A stretch of 64,000 bases of DNA from Sphingomonas sp. IC-11 (GTDB lineage: Bacteria; Pseudomonadota; Alphaproteobacteria; Sphingomonadales; Sphingomonadaceae): assembly GCF_021043365.1 (NCBI RefSeq), contig NZ_JAJNDU010000001.1, positions 496,001-560,000 on the forward strand, given 5' to 3'. This document shows, one piece after another, positions 8,653 through 17,193 of the stretch; within the stretch, counting starts at the first letter, position 1, and the number at the start of each line of letters is the position of its first letter. The notes beneath the pieces were generated by a model. The model did not search any database, was not told the origin of the DNA, and was given only the letters and a program-made list of their open reading frames with translations. A program made the translations under genes and the position numbers.

Positions 8653-9633
8653 ATGCACACTGCTTCAGACACGCTTTCGCTTATCGGCCATACCCCGCTT
8701 GTTCGTCTCAAGGGGCCCAGCGAAGCAACCGGTTGCGACATCTTCGGCAAATGCGAATTCGCCAACCCCGGCGCCAGCGTGAAGGATCGCGCGGCATTGT
8801 TCATCGTGGAGGATGCGGAGGCGCGTGGCGCGCTCCAGCCCGGCGGCACGATCGTGGAAGGCACGGCCGGCAACACCGGCATTGGTCTGGCGCTGGTCGC
8901 CAACGCCAAGGGGTATCGCACCATCATCGTGATGCCGGACACGCAATCCAAGGAGAAGATGGACACGTTGCGCGCGCTCGGTGCCGAGCTGGTGACCGTG
9001 CCCGCGGCGCCTTACTCCAGCCCGTGCCATTTCGTGCATCAGTCCCGCCGCATCGCGGAGGAAACGCCAGGGGCGGTCTGGGCAAACCAGTTCGACAATA
9101 TCGCTAATCGCCGGGCTCACATCGTCGGCACTGCCGAGGAGCTCTGGGCTCAGATGGACGGTCGCATCGACGGCTTCACGTGCGCAGCCGGCACAGGCGG
9201 AACCATCGCAGGCGTCGGCCTAGGACTGAAGGAAAAGGACGAGCGGATTACCATTGCGCTCAGCGATCCGCACGGCGCCGCCCTGTACGAATTCTACGCT
9301 CACGGCGAGTTGAAGAGCGAGGGATCGTCGGTCGCCGAAGGCATTGGCCAGGGGCGGATCACCGCCAACTTAGAGGGTGCGCCGATCGATACGCAGTTCC
9401 GCATCTCGGATGCCGAAGGGCTGGAGTGGGTGGATCGGCTGCTGGCGGAGGAGGGGCTTTGTCTCGGTCTTTCGTCGGGCATCAATGTTGCCGGTGCGGT
9501 GCGCCTGGCCAGGGCGCTTGGACCGGGCAAAAGGATTGCAACAATCCTTTGCGACACTGGCTTCCGCTACCTGTCGACCCTTCACAATCCTGCCTGGCGC
9601 GAATCGAAGGGGCTGTCGCTGGCGCGGCCTTGA
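8653..9633 (+). CDS. Cysteine synthase A-like PLP enzyme
   Basis: This 326-residue fold-type II PLP enzyme has the Schiff-base lysine in NPGASVKDRAAL (Lys44), the phosphate and substrate loop EGTAGNTGIGLAL, and the PLP phosphate loop GTGGTIAGVG. These match O-acetylserine sulfhydrylase, which makes cysteine from O-acetylserine and sulfide. The asparagine loop reads GTAGNTG where the classic CysK has TSGNTG, a variant seen in a second CysK-like group, so sulfur donor or acceptor preference could differ. It ends with the family-typical tail YLSTLHN. No other cys genes are adjacent. Confidence 0.88.
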   Translation: MHTASDTLSLIGHTPLVRLKGPSEATGCDIFGKCEFANPGASVKDRAALFIVEDAEARGALQPGGTIVEGTAGNTGIGLALVANAKGYRTIIVMPDTQSKEKMDTLRALGAELVTVPAAPYSSPCHFVHQSRRIAEETPGAVWANQFDNIANRRAHIVGTAEELWAQMDGRIDGFTCAAGTGGTIAGVGLGLKEKDERITIALSDPHGAALYEFYAHGELKSEGSSVAEGIGQGRITANLEGAPIDTQFRISDAEGLEWVDRLLAEEGLCLGLSSGINVAGAVRLARALGPGKRIATILCDTGFRYLSTLHNPAWRESKGLSLARP

Positions 9634-9683
9634 CCATCGGAATTCGACAAGCGCGCGACACGGCGTTAGAGTCGCACGACAAG

Positions 9684-9965
9684 ATGAAGCAAGGCGCATC
9701 CTCTAGCCAGGCGATGCAGCGTGTTCGGGTCGGCATGGTCGGTCTGGCCGCTGTGATCCTTCTGATCGGCCTTGTCAGCGCTCTGTTCAGCGCGGCGAAC
9801 CGCCAGCAGCCAGTCACTGCCGCGACTAGCGCGGCGGAGGTGGCGAACATGACCTCAGCCAACACTGCCTCCCCGGCGGAGGCGGACAATGAGCCGCTGG
9901 CCCAGCTCGGAGTCGCGCCGAGCACTGCCGAAGCGAGCCCGGCTCCGGAAAACGCCCCCAAATGA
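9684..9965 (+). CDS. Small single-pass membrane protein, unknown
   Basis: From the ATG at 9684 the product is 93 residues: a short polar N terminus, one hydrophobic helix (MVGLAAVILLIGLVSALF, about residues 18-35), then a tail rich in Ala, Ser, Thr, Pro and Glu that ends in PENAPK. The topology is probably N-in with a periplasmic disordered tail. It sits 50 nt after the cysteine synthase gene and may share its transcript. No ribosome site is clear. I do not recognise a family. Confidence 0.5.
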   Translation: MKQGASSSQAMQRVRVGMVGLAAVILLIGLVSALFSAANRQQPVTAATSAAEVANMTSANTASPAEADNEPLAQLGVAPSTAEASPAPENAPK

Positions 9966-10112
9966 TTCTGGATAAAATGGGGAAAGCAGGGGAACGGGCG
10001 CTGTTGCGCGCCCGAACCACTACTTTCGTCAGCGTTGCGCCAAGAACCAAGCACGAACACACGTGCGCCACCTTGCTCAGGAGCGGCCGTTTCCCGTCCA
10101 GTTGAGCCGGTT

Positions 10113-10147
10113 TCCCCGATCCTCCCCGATTTTCCCTTCCCATCCCC
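10113..10147 (-). promoter_or_regulatory. Probable MraZ operator: four boxes at 10-bp spacing
   Basis: Read on the minus strand, GGGGA occurs at 10143-10147, 10123-10127 and 10113-10117 with AGGGA at 10133-10137, so four boxes follow each other at exactly 10-bp steps. E. coli MraZ binds direct repeats TGGGN separated by 5-nt spacers, the same period. The array lies about 130 bp before the mraZ start, consistent with autoregulation of the dcw cluster. The orientation is opposite to the gene, and the first base of the box differs from the E. coli consensus. Confidence 0.6.
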
Positions 10148-10151
10148 GACC

Positions 10152-10174
10152 GTCGCTGATAATTGTTTAGCGAC
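10152..10174. promoter_or_regulatory. Inverted repeat in the mraZ leader or promoter
   Basis: GTCGCT at 10152-10157 and AGCGAC at 10169-10174 form a perfect 6-bp inverted repeat around GATAATTGTTT, an AT-rich stretch unusual for this region. The centre could hold a -10 element. A further AGCGAC copy occurs at 10205-10210. The rest of the 310-bp gap from 9966 to 10275 shows no gene. Confidence 0.35.
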
Positions 10175-10275
10175 AGAGGGGCAGGACCACTGTTGTTTGC
10201 GGGTAGCGACAACCAAAGGGCGGCGAGGGCCGACTTTTGGAACAGGGTCTCTTGCGCGCCTTGTGCGAGGTGGGC

Positions 10276-10779
10276 GTGTCGGAACGGGTGGATTATCTTG
10301 GGAAGGGGGTCGGCCTTGTCGATGACAAGGGCCGGGTTGCCATTCCCAGCACCCTTCGCGCCGCCCTTGCCCAGAATGCTCCCCGGCCGGACGGCAAGGA
10401 CGGGGGGACCGTGCTGGTGGGTGTTCATCCCGATTTTCCCTGCCTTATCGCTCATGATCGCGGCTACATCGAGTTTGCGAAGAATCAGCTGATCCAGCGC
10501 CAGAACGAAGCCGGGACGCACACCGGCTCCGCTGCTTATTATGCGCCGCGCATGCGCGGTGCCTCGGTCGAGCCCGTGCCGTTCGACGGAAGTGGCCGCT
10601 TCATCCTGCCCGCGGCCGAGCGCGAACTTGCTGGAATCGCTGACATCGCCTTCTTCCTTGGCGACTATGAAAGCTTCATGATCTGGGATCCGCGTGCGCT
10701 CGTGGCGCATGACGGCGTGGACGAGATGGTGAAGCGCCACGCAACGATCATGTGTCGCGACAAGGGTATCACGCTGTGA
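10276..10779 (+). CDS. mraZ: Transcriptional regulator MraZ
   Basis: The first gene of the division and cell-wall cluster. Two SpoVT/AbrB-like halves are visible: [21 protein letters not shown] near the N terminus and [19 protein letters not shown] in the middle, each with the DxxGR-hxhP pattern. MraZ binds its own promoter and represses the cluster in E. coli. I chose GTG at 10276 because GAGG at 10267 gives a ribosome site and the protein then begins near the conserved [15 protein letters not shown]; an in-frame TTG at 10237 gives 13 extra residues. Product 167 residues. GTGA links it to rsmH. Confidence 0.92.
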   Translation: MSERVDYLGKGVGLVDDKGRVAIPSTLRAALAQNAPRPDGKDGGTVLVGVHPDFPCLIAHDRGYIEFAKNQLIQRQNEAGTHTGSAAYYAPRMRGASVEPVPFDGSGRFILPAAERELAGIADIAFFLGDYESFMIWDPRALVAHDGVDEMVKRHATIMCRDKGITL

Positions 10780-11750
10780 CGGGTGGTCCGCACATTCCCG
10801 TCCTGCTTGATGAAGTGCTTGCCGCGCTTTCTCCTGCGCCGGGTGAGACCATCGTTGACGCGACCTTCGGGGCCGGCGGCTATACGCGGGCCCTGCTGGC
10901 CACCGGCGCGCGCGTCTTCGCCTTTGATCGTGATCCTGATGCGATCGCCGCCGGGCAACAGCTGGCGGCGGCGGAGTCCGGTCTCACCCTCATCGCAGCC
11001 GAATTTTCACGGCTGGACAGGGAGCTTGCTGCTCGCGGCGTCGTGGCGGTCGATGGCGTGACGATGGATATTGGCGTTTCGTCCATGCACCTCGATCAGG
11101 CGGCGCGTGGCTTCTCCTTCCAGCAGGACGGCCCGCTCGACATGCGCATGAGCCAGGAGGGGGAGAGCGCCGCCGACTTCCTGAACAATGCGGACGAGGC
11201 GGAGATCGCCGACGTGCTGTGGCGATATGGCGAAGAGCCCAAGTCGCGCCGGGTGGCTCGCGCCATTGTCGCCGCGCGGCCGCTGCAGACCACCGGCGAT
11301 CTGGCGCGCGTGGTTCGCAAGGCACTGGGGCATCGGCCGCACGACAAGAAGGATCCGGCGACTCGCGCTTTTCAGGCCGTTCGCATCCATGTGAATCGTG
11401 AGCTTGACGAGCTGGCTGAGGGACTGGCCGCGGCGGAGCGGGTGCTCGCGCCGGGCGGGCGGCTGGCCGTTGTCAGCTTCCACTCGCTGGAAGATCGCAT
11501 GATCAAGCGCTTTCTTCGCGAGCGTAGCGGCGGAACGCCGGCAGGGTCTCGGCATCGGCCGGCTGCGGTCGATACGCGGGAATCGACATTCGAGATCGTT
11601 GGGCGTGCCGTACGCCCGACTGCGGCGGAGGTAGCGCGCAACCCGCGCGCCCGATCCGCCACCTTGCGGATGGCGCGGCGGACTGCGGCGCCAGCATGGG
11701 GCGAGCTCAAAACAGATGTGGCGGGGCGGGTTGCGAGTGGAGACGAGTAA
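10776..11750 (+). CDS. rsmH: 16S rRNA (cytosine(1402)-N4)-methyltransferase RsmH
   Basis: The GTG start overlaps the mraZ stop (GTGA) and gives 324 residues. [13 protein letters not shown] opens the protein, followed by the SAM motif [16 protein letters not shown] and later the [19 protein letters not shown] signature of MraW/Rsm[17 protein letters not shown] and [16 protein letters not shown] complete the family pattern. It methylates N4 of C1402 in 16S rRNA at the ribosomal P site. Although not a wall enzyme, its place after mraZ is the standard dcw order. Confidence 0.96.
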   Translation: MTGGPHIPVLLDEVLAALSPAPGETIVDATFGAGGYTRALLATGARVFAFDRDPDAIAAGQQLAAAESGLTLIAAEFSRLDRELAARGVVAVDGVTMDIGVSSMHLDQAARGFSFQQDGPLDMRMSQEGESAADFLNNADEAEIADVLWRYGEEPKSRRVARAIVAARPLQTTGDLARVVRKALGHRPHDKKDPATRAFQAVRIHVNRELDELAEGLAAAERVLAPGGRLAVVSFHSLEDRMIKRFLRERSGGTPAGSRHRPAAVDTRESTFEIVGRAVRPTAAEVARNPRARSATLRMARRTAAPAWGELKTDVAGRVASGDE

Positions 11751-12410
11751 ATGACGGCGGCGTATCGACTAAAGGGACTTGGGTGGTTCGGCGGCGTGGT
11801 GATCGTCTCGCTGAGCTTCTATCTTGTCAGCCTGCAAGTGGCGGCCGAGCGCAAGCGTCTGGCGCAGATCGATGCAAAGATCAGTTCGGCGGAGCGCGAC
11901 ATTCGCGCTCTGGAGACCGAGTTTGATGTTCGGTCGAACCTCGCGCAGCTGGAGCGCTGGAACGGCGACACCCTTGCCCTTGTCGCGCCTACCGCTTCGC
12001 AGTTCGTGCGTGACGAGGCGCAGCTTGCTGCCATCAGCTTCCGTCCGGGCTCGCAACTTCCCGGAGCCGCTCAGGGTGACGTTCAGACCGCCCAGTTGAT
12101 CGTTCCCGCCCGCCCGTCCGAAATCGCCCCCGCGGTAATGGAGGACGTACCCGCCGCGCCGCCAGCGACTCTGGTTCAGGTGGCGGCCAAGCCTGCCGCA
12201 CCACGTTCCGCCTCGGTCAAAGTGGCAGCTGCGGTGACGGAGCCTGCCCGCCCGGCAGTGATCAAGGCTGCGGTGACCACCACCGGCGCGCCTACCGCTT
12301 CCATCCGCAAGGCGCACGCCGTTGCGATGCTGGACAAGTCGCTGTTGAGCGATGCCACCCTGGGTGACCTGATGAGCGGCGCTCGCAGCGAGCGAGGCCG
12401 CTTGCGTTGA
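11751..12410 (+). CDS. ftsL: Cell division protein FtsL (long form)
   Basis: This 219-residue protein begins directly after the rsmH stop. Residues 10-28 form the single membrane helix (LGWFGGVVIVSLSFYLVSL), and residues 30-65 form a coiled coil (AAERKRLAQIDAKISSAERD) continuing to FDVRSNLAQLERWN, as in FtsL. About 110 further residues rich in Ala, Pro and Val follow, then a short conserved-looking end LLSDATLGDLMSGARSERG. FtsL usually has 100-130 residues, so the tail is an extension. It should sit in the inner membrane with FtsB and FtsQ and activate FtsWI. The TTGA overlap joins it to ftsI. Confidence 0.85.
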   Translation: MTAAYRLKGLGWFGGVVIVSLSFYLVSLQVAAERKRLAQIDAKISSAERDIRALETEFDVRSNLAQLERWNGDTLALVAPTASQFVRDEAQLAAISFRPGSQLPGAAQGDVQTAQLIVPARPSEIAPAVMEDVPAAPPATLVQVAAKPAAPRSASVKVAAAVTEPARPAVIKAAVTTTGAPTASIRKAHAVAMLDKSLLSDATLGDLMSGARSERGRLR

Positions 12411-14131
12411 CGACAATGGTCGCCCGGGCGACGCGCCCAGCGCGCGTCAGCGAACAGCGGCAGGCGCTGCTTGCGACGCAGCACATGCGCCTGATGGTGC
12501 TGCTGCTGCTGTTCGCAGCGGCAATTCTGCTCGTGATCGTGCGCCTGGCGATGCTGGCTTTCGACGGCGGGCCGGAACGAGTGGCTGCCATCAGCACCGC
12601 GCCGCGCGGCGACATCGTGGATCGCAATGGGCAGCAGCTAGCCCGGACAATCGATGCATGGACAATCGGCGTCCACCCTCGGCGCTTACTTGGCGACCGC
12701 AGCGACATCGCAAAGAAGCTGGCCGATCTGATGCCGGACGTCGGCGACCAGCACCACTTTTATCGCCTGATCACCCGGGACGTGAACTTCACGTATCTGA
12801 ACCGGCGTGCATCTCCGGCGCTCGTTCAGGCTGTGAATGCCATTGGTGAGCCGGGAATCGTCTTTGATCGCGAAACCCAGCGCCTGTATCCCCAGTCGAC
12901 GCTGGCGGCGCACGTTCTCGGCTACATCGGAACCACGCAGAAGGATCCGACCGTTCACGGCCGACTTGGCATGGAGCGGGCCCTCGACGAACGGTTGCTG
13001 AACCCCGCCATGTCCGGAACGCCGGTCGTGCTGTCGATCGACAGCCGCGTTCAGGCTGCGATGGAGAGCGAACTCGGTCAGTCGATGGCGAGCATGCAGG
13101 CGCGCGCGGCTGCGGGTGTGGTGCTCGATGTCGATACCGGTGAGGTCATCGCGATGGTGTCCCTGCCGTTGTTCAACCCGAACCGGGTCGGCATGGCTGG
13201 CATCGAACAGCTGCGTAACACCGTGACCCAGAGCGTGTATGAGCTTGGATCAGCGTTCAAGCCGATCGCGATGGCGACGGCGATCGACACGGGCGTCGTC
13301 ACCGACATGTCGCGCCGCTTCGATGCGACCGCGCCATTGCAGGTGGGCCGATTCCGCATCAAGGACGATCACGCGCAGAACCGGTGGCTCAACATCCCGG
13401 AAACCCTGATCCACTCGTCGAATATCGCCACCGCGCGAATTGCGGACGAGATTGGTGCGCAGCGTATGCAGACCATGTTCCGCAAGCTGGGTTTTGACAC
13501 CAAGCCGGACATCGAACTGGTGGAAAAGGGCCGTCCGCTCTGGCCGCACTATTGGGCGCGCACCACCGTCATGACTACCGCCTACGGCCATGGTATCGCG
13601 GTCACTCCGCTTCACCTCGCCAATGCTTATGCGACGCTGGTGAACGGCGGCGTCTGGCGGCCGACCACGCTGTTGAAAGTGCAGCCGGGCGCCGCGCCCA
13701 AGGGCCGGCGCGTGATCAGCGAGGCAACCAGCGCTCGCATGCGTCAGTTGCTGCGATTGATTGTTACCGACGGGACGGGGCGCAAGGCCGAGGCGCCGGG
13801 TTACCGCGTGGGTGGAAAGACCGGTACCGCGGAGGCGGCAGAGAAGGGCGGCTATGCGCGGAACCGGAACGTGTCGACGTTCGCCGCTGCCTTCCCGATG
13901 GACGCCCCACGCTACGTCGTGCTCACCATGATGGACAGTCCAAAGCGAGTGGAGGCTAACCTCTTCCAGACCACGGCAGCTTATACCGCGGCGCCGGTCG
14001 TCAGCCGCGTCATCAGCCGTACGGGCGCGATGCTTGGCGTGATCCCCGACGCGCAACGGGACATTGATGTTCGCGAATTGCAGGGGCTGCTCTGGCATGC
14101 GCCGGGCGACAAAAAGGTTGAGGCCGAATGA
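12407..14131 (+). CDS. ftsI: Peptidoglycan transpeptidase FtsI (PBP3)
   Basis: A class B penicillin-binding protein of 574 residues. One N-terminal membrane helix (LMVLLLLFAAAILLVIVRLA) is followed by the pedestal domain (APRGDIVDRNGQQLA) and the transpeptidase domain with Ser282 of SAFK, SSN at 337-339 and KTG at 471-473. It cross-links septal peptidoglycan with FtsW. The TTG at 12407 overlaps the ftsL TGA; an ATG three codons on (12416) is a possible alternative. A coupled start by ribosome reinitiation fits the neighbouring genes. Confidence 0.96.
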   Translation: MTTMVARATRPARVSEQRQALLATQHMRLMVLLLLFAAAILLVIVRLAMLAFDGGPERVAAISTAPRGDIVDRNGQQLARTIDAWTIGVHPRRLLGDRSDIAKKLADLMPDVGDQHHFYRLITRDVNFTYLNRRASPALVQAVNAIGEPGIVFDRETQRLYPQSTLAAHVLGYIGTTQKDPTVHGRLGMERALDERLLNPAMSGTPVVLSIDSRVQAAMESELGQSMASMQARAAAGVVLDVDTGEVIAMVSLPLFNPNRVGMAGIEQLRNTVTQSVYELGSAFKPIAMATAIDTGVVTDMSRRFDATAPLQVGRFRIKDDHAQNRWLNIPETLIHSSNIATARIADEIGAQRMQTMFRKLGFDTKPDIELVEKGRPLWPHYWARTTVMTTAYGHGIAVTPLHLANAYATLVNGGVWRPTTLLKVQPGAAPKGRRVISEATSARMRQLLRLIVTDGTGRKAEAPGYRVGGKTGTAEAAEKGGYARNRNVSTFAAAFPMDAPRYVVLTMMDSPKRVEANLFQTTAAYTAAPVVSRVISRTGAMLGVIPDAQRDIDVRELQGLLWHAPGDKKVEAE

Positions 14132-15549
14132 AGCTGGGTGCGCTCACCGGTGGTGACCAGGCCGAAACGGTGACGGGCTTCGCAATCGATCACCGGAAGG
14201 TTGCGCCGGGCACCGTCTTTGGCGCTTTCGAAGGAACCCAGGTAAACGGCGAGGACTTCATCCCTGCCGCCATAGCCGCCGGCGCGATCGCGGTGGTGGC
14301 CCGTCATGAAGCGCTGGTTGAAGGCGCGGTGCACATTCCGGCGGACAATCCTCGTGCCTGCTTTGCCGAACTCGCCGCTCGCTTCTTCGCGCCATTTCCC
14401 GCAACGTGCGTTGCCGTCACCGGCACGAACGGCAAGACGTCGACCGTGGAGCTCACACGTCAGTTGTGGAGGATGGCCGGCCATTCCGCTGCCTCGATCG
14501 GCACACTGGGCGTCACTACCTCAGACGAGCGGGTCACCACCGGTTTGACTACGCCGGACGTGGTCACCTTCCTGTCGAACGTGGCCGGGCTTGCACGCGA
14601 GGGTGTGAGCCATCTGGCATTTGAGGCCTCGAGTCACGGCCTCACGCAATATCGCACGGAGGGGCTTCACGTTTCGGCGGCAGCGTTCACCAATCTCAGC
14701 CGAGACCACCTGGACTACCATGGCGACATGGCGGCCTATTTCACCGCCAAGCTTCGGTTATTTGCGGAGGTGTTGGCGCCGGAAGGGACGGCGGTCGTAT
14801 GGGCCGACGATCCGCATTCAGAGCGTGTCGTCGACCTCGCTCGCGCCCGCCGCAATCGCCTTTTAACCGTGGGAGAGCACGGCGACCACCTGCGCCTGAT
14901 ATCCCGCGATCCGACGCTGCTGGGCCAGGGGCTTGTGATACTGGCGGATGGCGTGGAACATCGCGTCAACCTGCCGTTGATTGGCGCATATCAAGCAGCG
15001 AACGCGCTGATCGCGGCCGGTCTGGTGATCGCAACCGGCGGTGACACCGCAGCAACGATCAGCGGCTTGGCCCGCCTTCAGCCCGTTCGCGGGCGCCTGG
15101 AACGCGCCGTCATCGCTCCCAGCGGCGCGCCTGTCTACGTCGATTACGCGCATACGCCTGACGCGCTTGACGCTGCGATTGCGGCCCTTCGACCCCATGT
15201 CACCGGCCGGCTAATCCTCGTCTTCGGGGCTGGCGGCGACCGCGATCAGGGCAAGCGGGAGCCGATGGGCGAGATCGCCGCCGCCCATGCGAATCTGGTG
15301 ATTGTCACTGATGACAATCCGCGCAGCGAACAACCCGCGGCGATCCGCGCCGACATCCTCAAGGGTGCGCCCAACGCGATCGAGCACGGCGATCGCCGCG
15401 GGGCCATCCGGCTCGCCATTCAGCAGGCGAGCGCGGACGATATCGTACTGATCGCCGGGAAGGGGCACGAACAGGGGCAGATCGTGGGGGATCTGGTCCT
15501 GCCATTTGATGACGTGAATGTAGCCAGGGAGGTTGCAGGTGAAGCGTAA
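14128..15549 (+). CDS. murE: UDP-MurNAc-L-Ala-D-Glu:meso-diaminopimelate ligase MurE
   Basis: This 473-residue Mur ligase adds the third amino acid of the stem peptide. The ATP loop GTNGKTST is at residues 99-106, the central domain has TGLTTPDVVTFLSN and HLAFEASSHGL, and the C-terminal domain carries TDDNPRSEQP. The DNPR motif selects meso-diaminopimelate over lysine, so the wall should be DAP-type as in other Gram-negatives. ATGA overlap with ftsI. Unlike most joints here, its stop is followed by a 270-bp gap before murF. Confidence 0.96.
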   Translation: MKLGALTGGDQAETVTGFAIDHRKVAPGTVFGAFEGTQVNGEDFIPAAIAAGAIAVVARHEALVEGAVHIPADNPRACFAELAARFFAPFPATCVAVTGTNGKTSTVELTRQLWRMAGHSAASIGTLGVTTSDERVTTGLTTPDVVTFLSNVAGLAREGVSHLAFEASSHGLTQYRTEGLHVSAAAFTNLSRDHLDYHGDMAAYFTAKLRLFAEVLAPEGTAVVWADDPHSERVVDLARARRNRLLTVGEHGDHLRLISRDPTLLGQGLVILADGVEHRVNLPLIGAYQAANALIAAGLVIATGGDTAATISGLARLQPVRGRLERAVIAPSGAPVYVDYAHTPDALDAAIAALRPHVTGRLILVFGAGGDRDQGKREPMGEIAAAHANLVIVTDDNPRSEQPAAIRADILKGAPNAIEHGDRRGAIRLAIQQASADDIVLIAGKGHEQGQIVGDLVLPFDDVNVAREVAGEA

Positions 15550-15667
15550 GTTCGTTGTGCCGTCCAAGCCAGTGGTCAGCGAGGGGGAAAAGCCGCCGCG
15601 CGAGCGGCGCACCCTAGGGCTGCGGTACGAACTGGTAACTGGCGACGCCGTGAGCGGGCTGCGTTGA
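15539..15667 (+). CDS. Possible small ORF overlapping the murE end, unknown
   Basis: GTG at 15539 opens a 42-codon frame that overlaps the last 11 bases of murE. AGGGAGG at 15526-15532 lies six bases before it, one of the best ribosome sites in the window. The peptide is basic and Pro-rich at first (KRKFVVPSKPVVSEGEKPP), then RRTLGLRYELVTGDAVSGLR. No family is recognised. It could be a real coupled peptide, or chance: the ribosome site falls in murE codons and no homologue is known to me. Confidence 0.35.
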   Translation: MKRKFVVPSKPVVSEGEKPPRERRTLGLRYELVTGDAVSGLR

Positions 15668-15819
15668 GCCAGTGCGACCAGGCTGACCCCAGGTTAGCAC
15701 CTGTTGCAGCACACTGGCGTTGGCGCTCCCGGATGGGATCTGGCGCCCTCCAACGCTGGGCGCGCAGCACCCATCGCGATTGCCGCGCGACCGCGCTGTT
15801 CCTGGTGCTATAGAGCCGC

Positions 15820-17193
15820 ATGGAATACCTCTGGACCTCCGCTGATATCGCCGCTGCGACCCGCGGCCACGCCGCCGGCGCGTTTGTCGCCAGCGGCGTC
15901 GCCTTCGATTCACGTGAAGTCGGACCGGGCGATCTGTTCGTAGCGTTGCGTGGTGAGGCCACGGACGGGCATCGCTTCCTCGATCAAGCGTTTGCCCAAG
16001 GAGCCGCCGGCGCGATCGTCTCAGCGGATTCTGCCGGCCCGCACGTGCGAGTTGACGATACGTTCGCCGCGCTCGAGGACCTCGGCAGGGCAGCCCGCGC
16101 CCGTACCGACGCGAAGGTCATTGGCGTCACTGGCTCTGTCGGCAAGACCTCGACCAAGGAGGCACTTTTTGCCGCGCTCGATCGGGGTTCGCCTGGCTCC
16201 ACGCACCGTTCAGTCAAGAGTTACAACAACCACACCGGGGTGCCGCTCAGCCTAGCGCGCATGCCCGCATCGACGCGCTTCGGTGTGCTTGAAATGGGGA
16301 TGAACCATCCAGGTGAACTCGCCCACCTGACGACGTTGGTTCGTCCGCATGTGGCGATCGTGACAGCCATCGCGCCAGCGCACACCGAATTCTTTCCCGA
16401 CGAGAGCGCCATTGCCGACGCAAAAGGCGAGATCTTCCGCGGCCTGGAACCGGGCGGCGTAGCGATCGTGCCGTATGACAGCCCGCACCGTGACCGTCTC
16501 ATAGCGGCGGCAACACCCTATGCGGCGCGCATTGTCACATTTGGTACCTCACGCGAAGCGGACGTGCGCCCCCTCGAGACTATGCCGGTCCGCACTGGCG
16601 GTACTTTCGTGTCGGCGAAAGTTGGTGAGCGTGAATTAAGTTTCACCGTTGGTCAGCCCGGCGCGCATTGGGTATCCAACTCGTTGGCCGTACTGGCGGC
16701 GGTGGATGCCGTTGGTGGTGACCTCGGGCTTGCGGGCCTCGCGCTCGCGGATCTTGGAGGGCTCCCGGGCCGCGGCGCGCGCTTCCTTGCAAGCATCAAG
16801 CAGGGGAAAGCGCTGGTCATCGACGAAAGCTACAACGCCAATCCTGCCTCGATGGCCGCGACACTTTCGGTGCTCGGCGCCGAGCCGGGCCGCCACGTCG
16901 CGGTGCTGGGCGAAATGCGTGAGCTTGGCGCCGGATCGCCCAGCTATCACGCGGACCTGGCGGAGCCGCTGGCCGCAGCACGCGTCGAAGCGGCGCTGCT
17001 TGTCGGCGAAGCGATGACTCCGCTTGCACAAGCGCTTGAGGGGCGGATAGATTTCGTCCATGTGCCCACCGCCGCAGCGGCGCTGGAGGTTCTTCCCGGA
17101 ATACTCGCGCCGGGTGATGCGGTACTCGTCAAGGGATCGAACGGGGTCGGGCTGTCGCGGATCGTCGCGGCACTCGCCGGGGGCATGGCATAG
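15820..17193 (+). CDS. murF: UDP-MurNAc-tripeptide--D-alanyl-D-alanine ligase MurF
   Basis: This 457-residue Mur ligase adds D-Ala-D-Ala to the UDP-MurNAc-tripeptide. The ATP loop reads [29 protein letters not shown] and [12 protein letters not shown] follow in the central domain, and [13 protein letters not shown] marks the C-terminal domain. It is the only gene in this run not overlapped by its upstream neighbour, and no ribosome site is clear before the ATG. A local promoter within 15668-15819 is possible but I cannot point to good hexamers. Confidence 0.95.
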   Translation: MEYLWTSADIAAATRGHAAGAFVASGVAFDSREVGPGDLFVALRGEATDGHRFLDQAFAQGAAGAIVSADSAGPHVRVDDTFAALEDLGRAARARTDAKVIGVTGSVGKTSTKEALFAALDRGSPGSTHRSVKSYNNHTGVPLSLARMPASTRFGVLEMGMNHPGELAHLTTLVRPHVAIVTAIAPAHTEFFPDESAIADAKGEIFRGLEPGGVAIVPYDSPHRDRLIAAATPYAARIVTFGTSREADVRPLETMPVRTGGTFVSAKVGERELSFTVGQPGAHWVSNSLAVLAAVDAVGGDLGLAGLALADLGGLPGRGARFLASIKQGKALVIDESYNANPASMAATLSVLGAEPGRHVAVLGEMRELGAGSPSYHADLAEPLAAARVEAALLVGEAMTPLAQALEGRIDFVHVPTAAAALEVLPGILAPGDAVLVKGSNGVGLSRIVAALAGGMA

